From Lachnospiraceae bacterium (GTDB lineage: Bacteria; Bacillota; Clostridia; Lachnospirales; Lachnospiraceae), in assembly GCA_016284315.1 (NCBI GenBank), contig JAEEOO010000069.1, forward strand, positions 1 through 64,000: DNA of 64,000 nucleotides, given 5' to 3'. The notes under the pieces were generated by a model, which made no database searches, was not told the origin of the DNA, and saw nothing but the letters and a program-made list of their open reading frames with translations. Below are positions 25,601-36,053 of this stretch, piece after piece (position 1 is the first letter of the stretch; the number at the start of each line of letters is the position of its first letter). Both the position numbers and the translations under genes were made by a program.

Positions 25601-27034
25601 ATGGCAGACAAGAAAATGGTAGAAGAAATCACATCCATGGATGTGGACTTTGCGCAGTGGTACACTGACATCGTTAGAAAAGCAGAGCTTATTGATTACA
25701 CTTCCGTAAAGGGATGCATGGTCATCAAGCCTGCAGGATATGCAATTTGGGAACTCATCCAGAAGCAGCTGGATGCACGCTTTAAGGAGACAGGAGTACA
25801 GAACGTTTACCTTCCCATGTTTATCCCCGAGTCACTTCTTCAGAAGGAGAAGGATCACGTAGAAGGATTTGCTCCTGAGGTAGCTTGGGTTACCCACGGC
25901 GGACTTGAGCCCCTTGCAGAGCGTATGTGCGTACGTCCCACATCAGAGACTCTCTTTTGCGATTTCTATAAAAATGATATTCACTCTTACAGAGACCTTC
26001 CTAAGGTTTATAACCAGTGGTGCTCTGTAGTTCGTTGGGAAAAAGAGACCAGACCTTTCCTCCGTTCAAGAGAATTCCTTTGGCAGGAAGGCCACACCGC
26101 TCACGCAACAGCTGAGGAGGCACAGGAGAGAACGATCCAGATGCTTAACCTCTATGCTGATTTCTGCGAGCAGGTGCTTGCAATCCCTGTTATCAAAGGC
26201 CAGAAGACCGAGAAGGAAAAGTTTGCAGGTGCAGTTGCGACCTACACCATCGAGGCGCTCATGCACGACGGTAAGGCACTTCAGTCCGGAACCAGCCACA
26301 ACTTCGGCGACGGATTTGCAAAGGCATTCGGCATTCAGTTTGCAGATAAGGATAACACCCTTAAATATGTACACCAGACCTCTTGGGGTATGACCACCAG
26401 ACTTATCGGTGCCATCATCATGACTCACGGTGATAACGAAGGACTTGTTCTTCCTCCCAGAGTTGCTCCCATCCAGGTTTGCGTAATTCCTATCCAGCAG
26501 AAGAAGGAAGGCGTTCTTGACAAGGCATTTGAGATCGCTGATTCCTTAAAGAGCATTTGCAGAGTTAAGGTAGACGATACCGACAAGACTCCCGGATTCA
26601 AGTTTGCAGAAGCTGAGATGCGCGGATATCCCATCCGTATCGAGATCGGACCCCGCGATATCGAGGAAGGCAAGTGCGTACTTGTTCGCCGTGATACAAG
26701 AGAAAAGATCGAGTGTGCTATCGCAGATATCGAGAAGAAGGTTCCTGAACTTCTTGAGACAATTCAGAGCGAGATGCTTGAGAGAGCACGTCAGCACAGA
26801 GATGCTCATACCTATGTAGCTCACAACATGGAAGAGATGGAGAAGATCTTCTCCGAGACTACCGGATTCGTTAAGGCTATGTGGTGTGAAGACAGAGCCT
26901 GCGAAGATCAGATCAAAGAAAAGCTTGCAGTTACCAGCCGCTGCGCACCTTTCGCACAGGAGAACCTTGGCGACAAATGCGTATGCTGCGGAAAGCCTGC
27001 TAAGAAGATGATCTACTGGGGCAAAGCATATTAA
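25601..27034 (+). CDS. proS: Prolyl-tRNA synthetase, archaeal/eukaryotic-like type
   Basis: Charges tRNA-Pro with proline. The 477-residue length, absence of an editing insertion, and the C-terminal zinc-binding extension ([18 protein letters not shown]) mark the short, eukaryotic/archaeal-like ProRS. Class II motifs are visible: motif 2 [17 protein letters not shown] and motif 3 [20 protein letters not shown] is the Pro/ATP site. It is inside the mecA-nadD string with AGGAG 12 bases before its ATG. No T-box leader is present. The tRNA-Pro(CGG) gene of the same window lies 21 kb away. Confidence 0.95.
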   Translation: MADKKMVEEITSMDVDFAQWYTDIVRKAELIDYTSVKGCMVIKPAGYAIWELIQKQLDARFKETGVQNVYLPMFIPESLLQKEKDHVEGFAPEVAWVTHGGLEPLAERMCVRPTSETLFCDFYKNDIHSYRDLPKVYNQWCSVVRWEKETRPFLRSREFLWQEGHTAHATAEEAQERTIQMLNLYADFCEQVLAIPVIKGQKTEKEKFAGAVATYTIEALMHDGKALQSGTSHNFGDGFAKAFGIQFADKDNTLKYVHQTSWGMTTRLIGAIIMTHGDNEGLVLPPRVAPIQVCVIPIQQKKEGVLDKAFEIADSLKSICRVKVDDTDKTPGFKFAEAEMRGYPIRIEIGPRDIEEGKCVLVRRDTREKIECAIADIEKKVPELLETIQSEMLERARQHRDAHTYVAHNMEEMEKIFSETTGFVKAMWCEDRACEDQIKEKLAVTSRCAPFAQENLGDKCVCCGKPAKKMIYWGKAY

Positions 27035-27079
27035 TCCTTAATATGCCACATTAATAAAAGATTTTATTTGGGGACGACT

Positions 27080-28075
27080 ATGAGTTTGATAGTGATGGAC
27101 CTTGAGTGGAACCAGAGCAGCACCGGACGCGAGCCAGAAGTTGCAAAGCTTCCCTTCGAGATCATAGAAATTGGAGCGATAAAACTGAATACGGATTACG
27201 AGATGGTAGACGAGTTCAGTGAGCTCATCAAACCTATAGTCTATCCGAAACTTTTTCACATTACCAGTAAACTGATCCACATACAGATGGAGGATCTTGC
27301 CAGAGGCGGAAGATTTCCCGACGTAGCACAGAAGTTTAGAAAATGGTGTGGCGAAGATGCTCTCATCTGTACATGGGGACCGTCGGATATTACGGAACTC
27401 CAAAGAAACCTTAAGTTCTTTGACCAGGAAGTATTAAATGACGGGCCTGTCGCTTATCTGGATGTTCAGAAATTATATGCTCTTTCATTTGATAAAGATA
27501 AGAGCAACAGGATCAGCCTGGAGCATGCGGTAGATGACCTTGGTATTGAGAAGGATATCCCTTTCCACAGAGCTTTCAGCGATGCATATTACACTGCAAA
27601 GGTTTTAGCTATCGTTGCAAAGAAGCATCCGGAAGTCCTCAAGTTTGTTTCATACGATACAACCTTCCCGCCTAAGACCAAGGCGGAGGAAGTGTTTGCG
27701 GATTTCGGAACATATTCAAAGCGCATCACTCATGTGTTTAAGGATAGAGAGACTGCTCTTACTGACCGCGATGTTATGGCAATTGTCTGCACTAAGTGCG
27801 GAAAGGTCATAAAAAAGAGGATCGGATGGTTCTCTCCCAACGGTAAGCAGTATATGGCAGCAGGTATCTGCGATGTCCACGGACTTATCAAAAACAGAGT
27901 TCGCATCCAGAAATATGATGATGAGTCGGTATGTGTCATCAAGATCGTTAAGCCCATTGAAACCGAAGGCCTTATGAAACTTCAGGAAAAATCCGCAAGA
28001 GCGGAACAGCTGAGAAGAAAGCGCAAAGAGGCTGAGAAAAAGGCAAGAGAGCTTGCGAAAAGTAAAAGCGTATGA
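27080..28075 (+). CDS. DEDDh 3'-5' exonuclease with zinc-ribbon-like region
   Basis: A 331-residue protein. Residues 1-180 form a DnaQ/RNase T-type exonuclease: Exo I DLEWN, Exo II around TWGPSDITEL, and Exo III HRAFSDA with the DEDDh histidine. The C-terminal half contains a CTKCGK pair and a lysine-rich helical tail. KapD-like and similar proteins act on single-stranded nucleic acid ends; substrate not shown. I start at ATG 27080 after GGGG (27070-27073). The stop overlaps the nadD start as ATGA. Confidence 0.8.
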   Translation: MSLIVMDLEWNQSSTGREPEVAKLPFEIIEIGAIKLNTDYEMVDEFSELIKPIVYPKLFHITSKLIHIQMEDLARGGRFPDVAQKFRKWCGEDALICTWGPSDITELQRNLKFFDQEVLNDGPVAYLDVQKLYALSFDKDKSNRISLEHAVDDLGIEKDIPFHRAFSDAYYTAKVLAIVAKKHPEVLKFVSYDTTFPPKTKAEEVFADFGTYSKRITHVFKDRETALTDRDVMAIVCTKCGKVIKKRIGWFSPNGKQYMAAGICDVHGLIKNRVRIQKYDDESVCVIKIVKPIETEGLMKLQEKSARAEQLRRKRKEAEKKARELAKSKSV

Positions 28076-28659
28076 AGATAGGAGTATTGGGCGGGACATT
28101 TGATCCGGTGCATAACGGACATATAGAGCTTGCAAGAAAGGCCCGCGACGAGTTTTCCCTTGATAAAGTAATGTTCATGCCTGCAGGTAATCCGTACCTG
28201 AAGGATAATATCTTGCGTTTTGAGGAAAGACTTGATATACTTCATGCGGCATTAGGGGATGAATTTGAGATTTCACTCCTAGAAGCCGACCAGACAAAGC
28301 CTACATATTCATGTGATACATTTGAATTCTTGCATAAGACATATGAAAATGACAGTTTTTATTTCATTTTGGGCTTTGATTGTCTGAATAATTTCGATAA
28401 ATGGCGAGAGCCTGCAAGGATTCTTGCAAATTGCGAGATAATTGCAGCCTCCCGAGAAGGTACACCTGCAGAGATCCTACGGGGAAAAGCGGATGAATTG
28501 CAGGAAAAACTGGGTGGGAAGATCCATATCCTGAATTTTCCGGATATAGATATTTCATCCACAAAAATAAGGGGCATGGTAAAAGAGGGAAGGTCCGTAA
28601 AAGGTCTTCTTCCTGATCTTGCTATCGAAAAAATTAATGAATTGGGCTGCTATAAGTAG
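28072..28659 (+). CDS. nadD: Nicotinate-nucleotide adenylyltransferase
   Basis: Transfers AMP from ATP to nicotinate mononucleotide in NAD synthesis. The 195-residue protein has GGTFDPVHNGH (HxGH nucleotidyl transfer motif) at the N-terminus, FILGFDCLNNFDKW, and ISSTKIR near the C-terminus. It overlaps the exonuclease gene by four bases (ATGA) and ends the operon; often yqeK follows nadD, but not here. Confidence 0.93.
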   Translation: MKIGVLGGTFDPVHNGHIELARKARDEFSLDKVMFMPAGNPYLKDNILRFEERLDILHAALGDEFEISLLEADQTKPTYSCDTFEFLHKTYENDSFYFILGFDCLNNFDKWREPARILANCEIIAASREGTPAEILRGKADELQEKLGGKIHILNFPDIDISSTKIRGMVKEGRSVKGLLPDLAIEKINELGCYK

Positions 28660-28673
28660 CAGCTCTTTTATTT
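28646..28673 (+). terminator. Terminator after nadD
   Basis: 7-bp stem GCTGCTA/TAGCAGC (28646-28652 with 28657-28663), overlapping the nadD stop codon, followed by TCTTTTATTTT. Confidence 0.6.
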
Positions 28674-28711
28674 TGGGGCAGTCACTGTTGTAGTTTTTTT
28701 GGTTTTTAGTC

Positions 28712-31366
28712 ATGAGTAAGAAAAAGAAGTATAACAAAAAAAGAAAAAAATACTATTCATCAAAGCCTGTTACCGCTGTAGCTGTAAATAATACAGAAGC
28801 GGCGGAGCCTGAAGTTGTCCTTAATGATGAAATTGCAGATGATGCAATAGTAGAAGAGATCATTGATCTCGAAGACGGAATCACAAGCGATGAACTTGTA
28901 GACCTTGATGAGTTTGGATCGGATTTAGAGGTAGAGAATAGTTCTGTAGTTGATGAAGTTGTCCCTGTAGCTATTGACGAAGATAATGAAGAGCCTGTGG
29001 ACGGAAAAAAGGCTAACTTCTTCAAGCCCGCTTTAATGTATTTCCTGTTTTATCTTGGAGCATTTATTTATTGGGAAGTTTTCATGAGACTTCAGATCTC
29101 CGGAGGACTTGGAAGTTCCAACCTTGGACTTTTCTTCTTTATACCTTCGGAAGCCTTTTTGCTTGCGGGCTTTGCCGGAGTGCATAAAAGACATCCTTTG
29201 ATCAACAGGATAGCTATTGTTGTTTTGACATTTATAACCGCTGTTTATTACGGAGTTCAGTTTATTTATTTCCGAATCTTTGGATCCCTTATTTCCGTAA
29301 GCATGCTGGGTATGGGAACTGAAGCGGTCGGAAACTTCGGATGGGCTTTAAAGGGAGTTGTTCTCGGATCCATTGGTTATCTCGGACTTATCCTTTTACC
29401 CGTTCTTGTAGCAGCTATCCTTTGCTTTGCTAAGATTCCTGTTAAGGCAGTTAAAGACGGAATTGCCGAGAGAAAGAATGTTTTCGGAAACGGTTATTAC
29501 AGATGGCTCCATCTGGCAATGGTGGCAGCAGCCTTTCTTACCTGGGGGGGAGCTACCTATGGACTGAGATTACTTGGAACAGACAGGGATTCAGCATATT
29601 ATGTTATGAACGATGCTTTCGCGGATACGGATACCACCGCACAGAGGATCGGAACCCTTGCCACATCAATAGTTGAAGGTGGATCATATTATTTCGGTCT
29701 TGGAAGTTCAGGAGAACTAAGTGTAGTTGCAGTAAACCAGGATGCACTTGATCTTGAAAATGTGACAGATGAGTCAGAAACCGATCATGAAGAAGTGGTA
29801 GAAGAGGTAGTAGAGGAAGACCCTGTAGTCATTGTTCCTCATATCAACGAGAACATCGATTTTGCAGCACTTGCCGAGAATACAAATGATGCAAACATAA
29901 AGGCACTTTGCGAATACTTCGGATCAAAGAAGCCTACCGAGACCAATGAATATACCGGTCTTTTTGAAGGTTATAACCTTATATATATCTGTGGCGAAGC
30001 ATTCTCCAATTGGGGCATCGATCCCGACATCACTCCCATGCTTTATGAGATGTCTACCAACGGAATCGTGCTGACCAATTATTACAACAGCTTCCCCAAC
30101 ACAACAACCAATGGTGAGTATGCTTTTGCAACAAGCTATTGGCCCGATGTGTCACGTATCGCAGACAGCGGTACCGTAGCAGGTTCCTTCGCTCAGTCTG
30201 CAAGCACATTTATGCCTTACGGACTGGGAGATTTCTTCAGCGCCGAAGGAGCAAATGTTTACGGTTTCCACAATTATTACGGAAATTATTATTGGAGAGA
30301 TCACTCCTGGCCCAATTTGGGATACAACAATCTTAAGTTCATGGGAGCCGGAATGGAGTTTACCACCAGCTGGCCCGCATCCGATCTTGAGATGTTTGAG
30401 CAGTCAATTGATGACTACATTAACGACGATACTTTCCATGCCTATTACATGACCTTCAGCGGACACGGACCTTACAATTCCGACAACCGCATGTATAAGA
30501 AGAACATCGAAGCAGTTAAGGAACTTGCGGGAGATAAGTATACCGACAATGCGATTCTTGGCTATTTCTGCGGAGAGTACGAGCTTGAGCTTGGACTTGA
30601 ATATCTTGTTGAAAGACTTAAAGAAGCCGGAAAACTTGACAACACTGTCATAGTTTTGGCGGGAGACCATTTCCCTTATTTCCTTCCCGAATCCGCAAAG
30701 CAGGAATTCAACGGCGGAGAACCGATGGATGCTTCCTTTGAGCAGTTCCATTCAACCTGTATTATTTACAACGCTGGACTTAAAGAGCCCATCGTAAACG
30801 AAAATTATTGCTGTAACGTTGATATCCTTCCTACTATCCTGAATCTTTTCAACATTGATTACGATTCAAGGATCCTTATGGGAACCGACGTATTTTCAAA
30901 CGGCCTTCACAGAGCAAGGCTCTACAACGGAAGCTTTATCACAAATACCGTTAAATACGATAAAAAGACCGGAAACAAGATCTGGTCAGACAGCGTAAGC
31001 TCATATTCGGAAGAACTTTTAAAGAACCATTTTGATGCCATGGTGGACTACACCGAGAGTGAATATACTGCATCACTTCAGGCTCTTAAGAATAATTTCT
31101 GGTTTTATGTATGGAAGAATTCGGGCCTTCTTACCGAGGAGGAGATCGAAGCGGAAGTTCAGCGTGAGAATTCTTATCAGTATGATTATGATACAGAAGC
31201 TCAGGCAGAAGCTGAAAAGGCAGCGCTGGAAGCTCAGCAGAGAGCGGAGCAGGAAGCCCTTGAAGCACAGCAGGCAGAAGGCGGAGTACAGGGTGAAGGA
31301 GAAATTGCGCCTCAGCCCGAAGCTGAACCTCAACCTGAAGCAAACCCTGAGAATCCCAATCCGTAA
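28712..31366 (+). CDS. LTA synthase-family membrane sulfatase-fold protein
   Basis: An 884-residue protein of the LtaS/alkaline-phosphatase superfamily. A basic then strongly acidic N-terminal tail (1-105) precedes five membrane helices (about 108-300). The extracellular catalytic domain has the metal-binding Glu in ICGEAFSNWG (about 425), the Thr nucleophile region NTTTNGEYA (about 463), and GDHFPYFLP (about 651). LtaS polymerises glycerol phosphate from phosphatidylglycerol onto glycolipid; phosphoethanolamine or other transferases share the fold, so the product is uncertain. The C-terminus is an Ala/Glu/Gln-rich low-complexity tail (about 825-884). Both disordered tails are longer than in LtaS (about 650 residues). 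Confidence 0.82.
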   Translation: MSKKKKYNKKRKKYYSSKPVTAVAVNNTEAAEPEVVLNDEIADDAIVEEIIDLEDGITSDELVDLDEFGSDLEVENSSVVDEVVPVAIDEDNEEPVDGKKANFFKPALMYFLFYLGAFIYWEVFMRLQISGGLGSSNLGLFFFIPSEAFLLAGFAGVHKRHPLINRIAIVVLTFITAVYYGVQFIYFRIFGSLISVSMLGMGTEAVGNFGWALKGVVLGSIGYLGLILLPVLVAAILCFAKIPVKAVKDGIAERKNVFGNGYYRWLHLAMVAAAFLTWGGATYGLRLLGTDRDSAYYVMNDAFADTDTTAQRIGTLATSIVEGGSYYFGLGSSGELSVVAVNQDALDLENVTDESETDHEEVVEEVVEEDPVVIVPHINENIDFAALAENTNDANIKALCEYFGSKKPTETNEYTGLFEGYNLIYICGEAFSNWGIDPDITPMLYEMSTNGIVLTNYYNSFPNTTTNGEYAFATSYWPDVSRIADSGTVAGSFAQSASTFMPYGLGDFFSAEGANVYGFHNYYGNYYWRDHSWPNLGYNNLKFMGAGMEFTTSWPASDLEMFEQSIDDYINDDTFHAYYMTFSGHGPYNSDNRMYKKNIEAVKELAGDKYTDNAILGYFCGEYELELGLEYLVERLKEAGKLDNTVIVLAGDHFPYFLPESAKQEFNGGEPMDASFEQFHSTCIIYNAGLKEPIVNENYCCNVDILPTILNLFNIDYDSRILMGTDVFSNGLHRARLYNGSFITNTVKYDKKTGNKIWSDSVSSYSEELLKNHFDAMVDYTESEYTASLQALKNNFWFYVWKNSGLLTEEEIEAEVQRENSYQYDYDTEAQAEAEKAALEAQQRAEQEALEAQQAEGGVQGEGEIAPQPEAEPQPEANPENPNP

Positions 31367-31414
31367 AACCTTGAAATTATAGACTTTTTTCATTTTTTTT
31401 TCACATTTTGAGTA

Positions 31415-31443
31415 TTGCCTAATATTTTGTCTAAAAATATAAT
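31415..31443 (+). promoter_or_regulatory. Sigma-A promoter of ftsH
   Basis: TTGCCT (31415-31420), 17-bp spacer, TATAAT (31438-31443), 42 bp before the start. A second TATAAT at 31457-31462 has no good -35. Confidence 0.65.
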
Positions 31444-31484
31444 AGGAGACAAGGGTTATAATACAAAACTAATCGAGGAAAAGA

Positions 31485-33635
31485 ATGGATAACAATAATA
31501 TCAACGAATACGATAACGGACCCGGTAACCGCGGAAACGGCGGCCCCGGAAACAATAATAATAACGGAAAGAATCAGCCCAGCCGCCCCAGCGGATGGAT
31601 GATAATAATCTTCAGCCTTGTTCTTGTTGCATGCGGATTCTTTATCTATAACATGTTCTTCAGCACAGGCAAGAACTACAAGGAGAAGGAATACACAGAA
31701 TTCCTCAAGGACCTTGAAGCTGATAAAGTTGAATCCGTTGAGATCAATGCCGAGAAGGCACTCATGACCGTTACCCTTAAGCCGGAAGCGGTTGTTACAG
31801 AGGAGAGTGCAAAGGAATTTAAGAACGCTACTGTTCTTGACCAGCTTGCATACACTCTTGAAGTAGAGAACGAGAGAACTTATCAGACTTATGTCATGGA
31901 CAGCTTCGATTCTCTTACTCCGAGACTTGAGGCACATGATGTTCTCGGTAAACGAGTTGTCAGCAACAATTCAAACCTCTGGACCGAGATCCTTGTAGGA
32001 GTTGTTCTCCCCGTTATTTTGCTTTGGCTCATTGCCATGTTCTTTATGCGCAGGATGGGTGGAGCCGGCGGACCTCTTGGCGTCGGAAAGAGCAATGCCA
32101 AGGTTTATGTTCAGAAAGAGACCGGTGTAACATTTGCGGATGTTGCCGGAGAAGATGAAGCGAAAGAGTCACTCGTGGAAGTCGTTGACTTCCTCCATGA
32201 CCCTTCAAAGTATACAAAGATCGGTGCAAGACTTCCCAAGGGAGCTCTTCTCGTAGGCCCTCCCGGAACCGGTAAGACCCTTCTTGCAAAGGCAGTTGCC
32301 GGCGAAGCACATGTTCCTTTCTTCTCACTTACAGGTTCCGATTTCATCGAGCTTTATGTTGGTGTCGGAGCATCTCGAGTAAGAGACCTTTTCAAGGAAG
32401 CAAACAAAAATGCTCCCTGTATCATATTCATCGACGAGATCGATGCCATCGGACGTAGCCGTGATTCAAAGTACGGCGGAGGAAACGAAGAGCGTGAGCA
32501 GACTCTCAACCAGCTTCTTTCAGAGATGGACGGATTTGATTCATCAAAGGGTATCCTGATCCTTGGTGCGACCAACAGACCTGAGATCCTTGATAAAGCA
32601 CTTCTTCGTCCCGGACGTTTCGACAGAAGAATCATCGTTGATAAGCCCGATCTTAAGGGAAGAGTTGAGATCCTTAAGGTTCATTCCAAAGACGTTAAGA
32701 TGGACGAGACAGTTGATCTTGATGCTATCGCTCTTGCAACAAGCGGTGCCGTTGGTTCCGATCTTGCAAACATGATCAACGAAGCTGCCATCAATGCAGT
32801 TAAGGAAAAGCGTGAGTATGTAAATCAGCAGGATCTTTTCGCTGCCGTTGAGCAGGTACTTGTTGGTAAGGAAAAGAAAGACCGCATCATGAGCGCTGAG
32901 GAAAGAAAGATCGTTTCCTATCATGAAGTAGGTCATGCACTTATTTCCGCACTCCAGAAAAACGCTGATCCCGTTCAGAAGATCACCATCGTTCCCAGAA
33001 CAATGGGAGCCCTCGGATACGTTATGAACGTTCCTGAGGAAGAGAAGTATTTAAACAGCGAAGCCGAGCTTCGTGACCGCGTTGTAAGTCTTCTTGGCGG
33101 ACGTGCTGCAGAGGAGATCATGTTTGACTCTGTAACCACCGGTGCTGCCAATGATATTGAGAAAGCAACCGAACTTGTCCGTGATATGATAACCAGGTAC
33201 GGTATGAGCAAGAAGTTTGGTCTTATGGCTCTTGCAAGCGTTGAGAGCAGATATCTTGACGGAAGAGTAGAACTTAACTGTTCAGATCAGACAGCAGCTC
33301 TTATCGACGAAGAGATCGCAAACGTTCTCAAGGAAAGCTATGACAAAGCTCTTACAATGCTTCGCGAGAACATTGATATAATGGACAAGATCGCAGCATT
33401 CCTTATTGAGAAGGAAACCATTACCGGTAAGGAATTCATGCAGATCTACCGCAAGGAAAAAGGTCTTCCCGATCCTGAAGAGGAAAAAGCTGAAGAGAAG
33501 AAGGAAGATAATAGCGAAGAGGTTAAAGAGGATAGCATCCCTGAAGTAACCATCGGTGAACAACCTCGCTGGCAGGCACCGCCTTCACCCGAAGATCAAA
33601 AGAATCTCGGACGTTTTTCAAATTCAGAAATGTAA
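31485..33635 (+). CDS. ftsH: ATP-dependent zinc metalloprotease FtsH
   Basis: A 716-residue membrane AAA+ protease that degrades misfolded membrane and regulatory proteins. After an unusual Asn/Gly-rich start (about 35 residues) come a membrane helix, an extracytoplasmic domain and a second helix (about 170-190). Walker A is GPPGTGKT (about 258), Walker [10 protein letters not shown], the [23 protein letters not shown], and the zinc site HEVGH (about 480). A Glu/Lys-rich tail ends the protein. The start follows CGAGGAAAAG. It is probably transcribed alone. Confidence 0.95.
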   Translation: MDNNNINEYDNGPGNRGNGGPGNNNNNGKNQPSRPSGWMIIIFSLVLVACGFFIYNMFFSTGKNYKEKEYTEFLKDLEADKVESVEINAEKALMTVTLKPEAVVTEESAKEFKNATVLDQLAYTLEVENERTYQTYVMDSFDSLTPRLEAHDVLGKRVVSNNSNLWTEILVGVVLPVILLWLIAMFFMRRMGGAGGPLGVGKSNAKVYVQKETGVTFADVAGEDEAKESLVEVVDFLHDPSKYTKIGARLPKGALLVGPPGTGKTLLAKAVAGEAHVPFFSLTGSDFIELYVGVGASRVRDLFKEANKNAPCIIFIDEIDAIGRSRDSKYGGGNEEREQTLNQLLSEMDGFDSSKGILILGATNRPEILDKALLRPGRFDRRIIVDKPDLKGRVEILKVHSKDVKMDETVDLDAIALATSGAVGSDLANMINEAAINAVKEKREYVNQQDLFAAVEQVLVGKEKKDRIMSAEERKIVSYHEVGHALISALQKNADPVQKITIVPRTMGALGYVMNVPEEEKYLNSEAELRDRVVSLLGGRAAEEIMFDSVTTGAANDIEKATELVRDMITRYGMSKKFGLMALASVESRYLDGRVELNCSDQTAALIDEEIANVLKESYDKALTMLRENIDIMDKIAAFLIEKETITGKEFMQIYRKEKGLPDPEEEKAEEKKEDNSEEVKEDSIPEVTIGEQPRWQAPPSPEDQKNLGRFSNSEM

Positions 33636-33643
33636 TTAACAGC

Positions 33644-33676
33644 TACGGGTTGTCAAATGACAGCCCGTAACTTTTA
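33644..33676 (+). terminator. Terminator after ftsH
   Basis: Long stem (33644-33655 with 33658-33669, one G-U pair) followed by only four T; partial read-through into the next gene is likely. Confidence 0.55.
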
Positions 33677-33684
33677 GGAGATTT

Positions 33685-34398
33685 ATGAAAAAGATAAAGA
33701 GCTTACTGCAGGGATTTTACAAGGGAAAGAATCTGAAAAAACAGCTTCCCGTTATGCTCCTTGGAGTATTTATGATGGGATTTACTTTGTCCTGGCTCCG
33801 TCTTGTTGACTGGGGTACGGATACATTTACAAATATGAATCTTGCCATCAGTGCAAAGATCGGGCTTTCCCTTGGAACATGGCAGCTCATATTAAATGTG
33901 ATATTACTCATAATAGTTATTCTTTTGGGCGCGGACAATATCGGGTTCGGAACTGTCGCAAACATGGTATTCATTGGTTATATCTGCGACTTCTTTACTT
34001 GGCTTTGGAAAAAGATATTGCCAATCAAGATATTTGATCATCCCGTTCTTGAAGACGGTACTCCCGATTACGCAGGAAGCTGGAATTTTTCTAATGAGTA
34101 TTTATGGATAAGGATCATGGTCCTTATTCTTGCTCTTGCAGCGTTTGTATTTTTTGCTGCATTATATATGCTTTCCGGCCTTGGAGTATCTCCCTGCGAT
34201 GCAATTCCGTTTATGATCCAGCAGAAGGTTAAAAAGCTTCCCATTAAGGTTGTCAGGATTATGTATGATGCGGCTCTTATCCTCATCGCATTTGCCTTCG
34301 GAAGCAAATGGTATATCGCAACGATCCTTATGGCACTGACTCTTGGACCGGTCATTGAATTCGTTGGAAAGAATATCAAAAAGTGGTTCTCATTTTGA
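33685..34398 (+). CDS. YczE/YitT-like integral membrane protein
   Basis: A 237-residue protein with about six membrane helices. LLGVFMMGFTLSWLRLVDWG near the start and SGLGVSPCDAIPF in the fifth helix match the YczE/YyaS/YitT group, whose function is unknown. The start follows TTTTAGGAG. It lies between ftsH and dacF, with weak terminator signal in front, so it may be read from the ftsH promoter. Confidence 0.7.
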   Translation: MKKIKSLLQGFYKGKNLKKQLPVMLLGVFMMGFTLSWLRLVDWGTDTFTNMNLAISAKIGLSLGTWQLILNVILLIIVILLGADNIGFGTVANMVFIGYICDFFTWLWKKILPIKIFDHPVLEDGTPDYAGSWNFSNEYLWIRIMVLILALAAFVFFAALYMLSGLGVSPCDAIPFMIQQKVKKLPIKVVRIMYDAALILIAFAFGSKWYIATILMALTLGPVIEFVGKNIKKWFSF

Positions 34399-34421
34399 GA
34401 AACATATTGTAAATTTATGGT

Positions 34422-36053
34422 ATGAGATTTTGGGTTTTTGAAAGAAAAACTCTTATAAAGAGTCATATTAAAACGGGAGCTGTAAGGTGCTTTGCATCGG
34501 CTCTTGCATTCATATTTTTAGGGGCAGGGATCTGTCCCCTTTTCTCGTATGCGGCAGATAAAGCAGACGAGGCGAAACTTGAAGAAAACAAAAAGCTTGA
34601 AGTTCAGTCAAACCTGACCGCCAACTGGCCCCAGGGTCCCTTGGTAGGAGCTGAGGCAGCTATCTTGATCGATGCGGAAAGCGGAATGATCCTTTATGAA
34701 AAGAACATTCATAAAAAGGAATATCCCGCTTCTACAACAAAGATCCTTACCTGCTTAATAGCATCGGAAAAATGTAAGTCAGATGAGATAGTTTCTTTTT
34801 CCCGTGAGGCAGTATTTGATACTCCAAGAAACAGTAACCATATCGCTATCGATCCGGGAGAAGAACTGACAGTTTACGAATGCCTTCAGGCTATTCTTAT
34901 TAGATCTGCCAATGAAGTTTCTTTTGCTCTTGCGGAGCATATAACCGATGGTGACAGAGAGGCTTTCGCCGAATTAATGAACGAGAGAGCGAAGGAACTG
35001 GGATGTGTTGATTCTAACTTTGTTAATCCCAATGGACTTCCCGACGAAAACCACTATACCAGCGCCTATGATATGGCCCAGATAGGAAGAGCTTTTTTTG
35101 CCAACGAGTCATTGAGAAATATCACAATGACTCCGAGACTTCATATCTATCCATCTGCAAAGCAGAAAGATGAGATAATCGAAAACTCAACTATTGAGAT
35201 GCTTCCCGGAAAGAAGTATGGTTATGATTATCTTATCGGAGCAAAGACCGGTCATACCGAAGATGCGGGTTACTGTCTTGTTTCCTGCGCTGAGAAGGAT
35301 GGAATGCGTCTTATATGCGTTGTTATGAGCGATGTTTATCCTTATCAGTATCTTGACTCTGAATCATTATTTGACTATGGTTTTTCAAACTTCGATAAGG
35401 TAAATATTTCCGAGAAAGAGACCAAGTATAACATCAGTACAAAGGGATCCTTCTATACCGGCGTTGATGTTTTGGGAAATTCGGAGCCCATCCTTTCTCT
35501 TAACAAAAACGATTATATTATCCTTCCAAAGACCGTAGATTTTGAGGATATTGAATCAAGCATTTCCTATGACACAATAAGCGAAAAGGAAGCTGCGCTG
35601 ATCACATATTCTTACCACGATAGATTCCTTGGAACAGCTTCGGTCGACTTTGCCGATCCCGATGACAATTCGGGATACACCTTCGATGAACTTCCTGCTT
35701 CCGTTACCGCAGAAAAAGAAGAACCGGTTATCACGGAAGAGCAGAAGGTTATCTTTATCAATATAGCAAAGATAGGACGTTACATCCTTATAGGTGGTGG
35801 TGGCGGAACGCTTTTATATTTCTGTGTTCGCGGAATTATAAAATACAGACAGCGCCATCCTAACTGGAGAGCTAACTGGAAACGCGAACGCAGGAAGAGA
35901 AAGAACCAAATTAAACGCGTGGGAATTCATCAGGAAGCCCGCCAGCACAAAGCGGAATTCAAAGCAGAAAAAAGAAGACGTGTTTCCGGCCGCCGCAAGG
36001 TCAACCGTAGCATGTCCGGAAAAAAGAAGAACAATATCCATAAGTTTAGATAG
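34422..36053 (+). CDS. dacF: D-alanyl-D-alanine carboxypeptidase (PBP5/DacF family)
   Basis: A 543-residue penicillin-binding protein that trims the terminal D-Ala of peptidoglycan stem peptides. A signal segment (about 20-44) leads to the catalytic domain with STTK (nucleophile Ser about 104), SAN, and KTG (about 275). A beta-rich domain follows (to about 430), then a membrane helix (about 452-470) and a very basic 70-residue tail that should lie in the cytoplasm. That tail is unusual: common DacF proteins end in an amphipathic helix. The start codon lacks a clear Shine-Dalgarno site. The gene ends 8 bp inside the convergent trmB gene. Confidence 0.9.
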   Translation: MRFWVFERKTLIKSHIKTGAVRCFASALAFIFLGAGICPLFSYAADKADEAKLEENKKLEVQSNLTANWPQGPLVGAEAAILIDAESGMILYEKNIHKKEYPASTTKILTCLIASEKCKSDEIVSFSREAVFDTPRNSNHIAIDPGEELTVYECLQAILIRSANEVSFALAEHITDGDREAFAELMNERAKELGCVDSNFVNPNGLPDENHYTSAYDMAQIGRAFFANESLRNITMTPRLHIYPSAKQKDEIIENSTIEMLPGKKYGYDYLIGAKTGHTEDAGYCLVSCAEKDGMRLICVVMSDVYPYQYLDSESLFDYGFSNFDKVNISEKETKYNISTKGSFYTGVDVLGNSEPILSLNKNDYIILPKTVDFEDIESSISYDTISEKEAALITYSYHDRFLGTASVDFADPDDNSGYTFDELPASVTAEKEEPVITEEQKVIFINIAKIGRYILIGGGGGTLLYFCVRGIIKYRQRHPNWRANWKRERRKRKNQIKRVGIHQEARQHKAEFKAEKRRRVSGRRKVNRSMSGKKKNNIHKFR

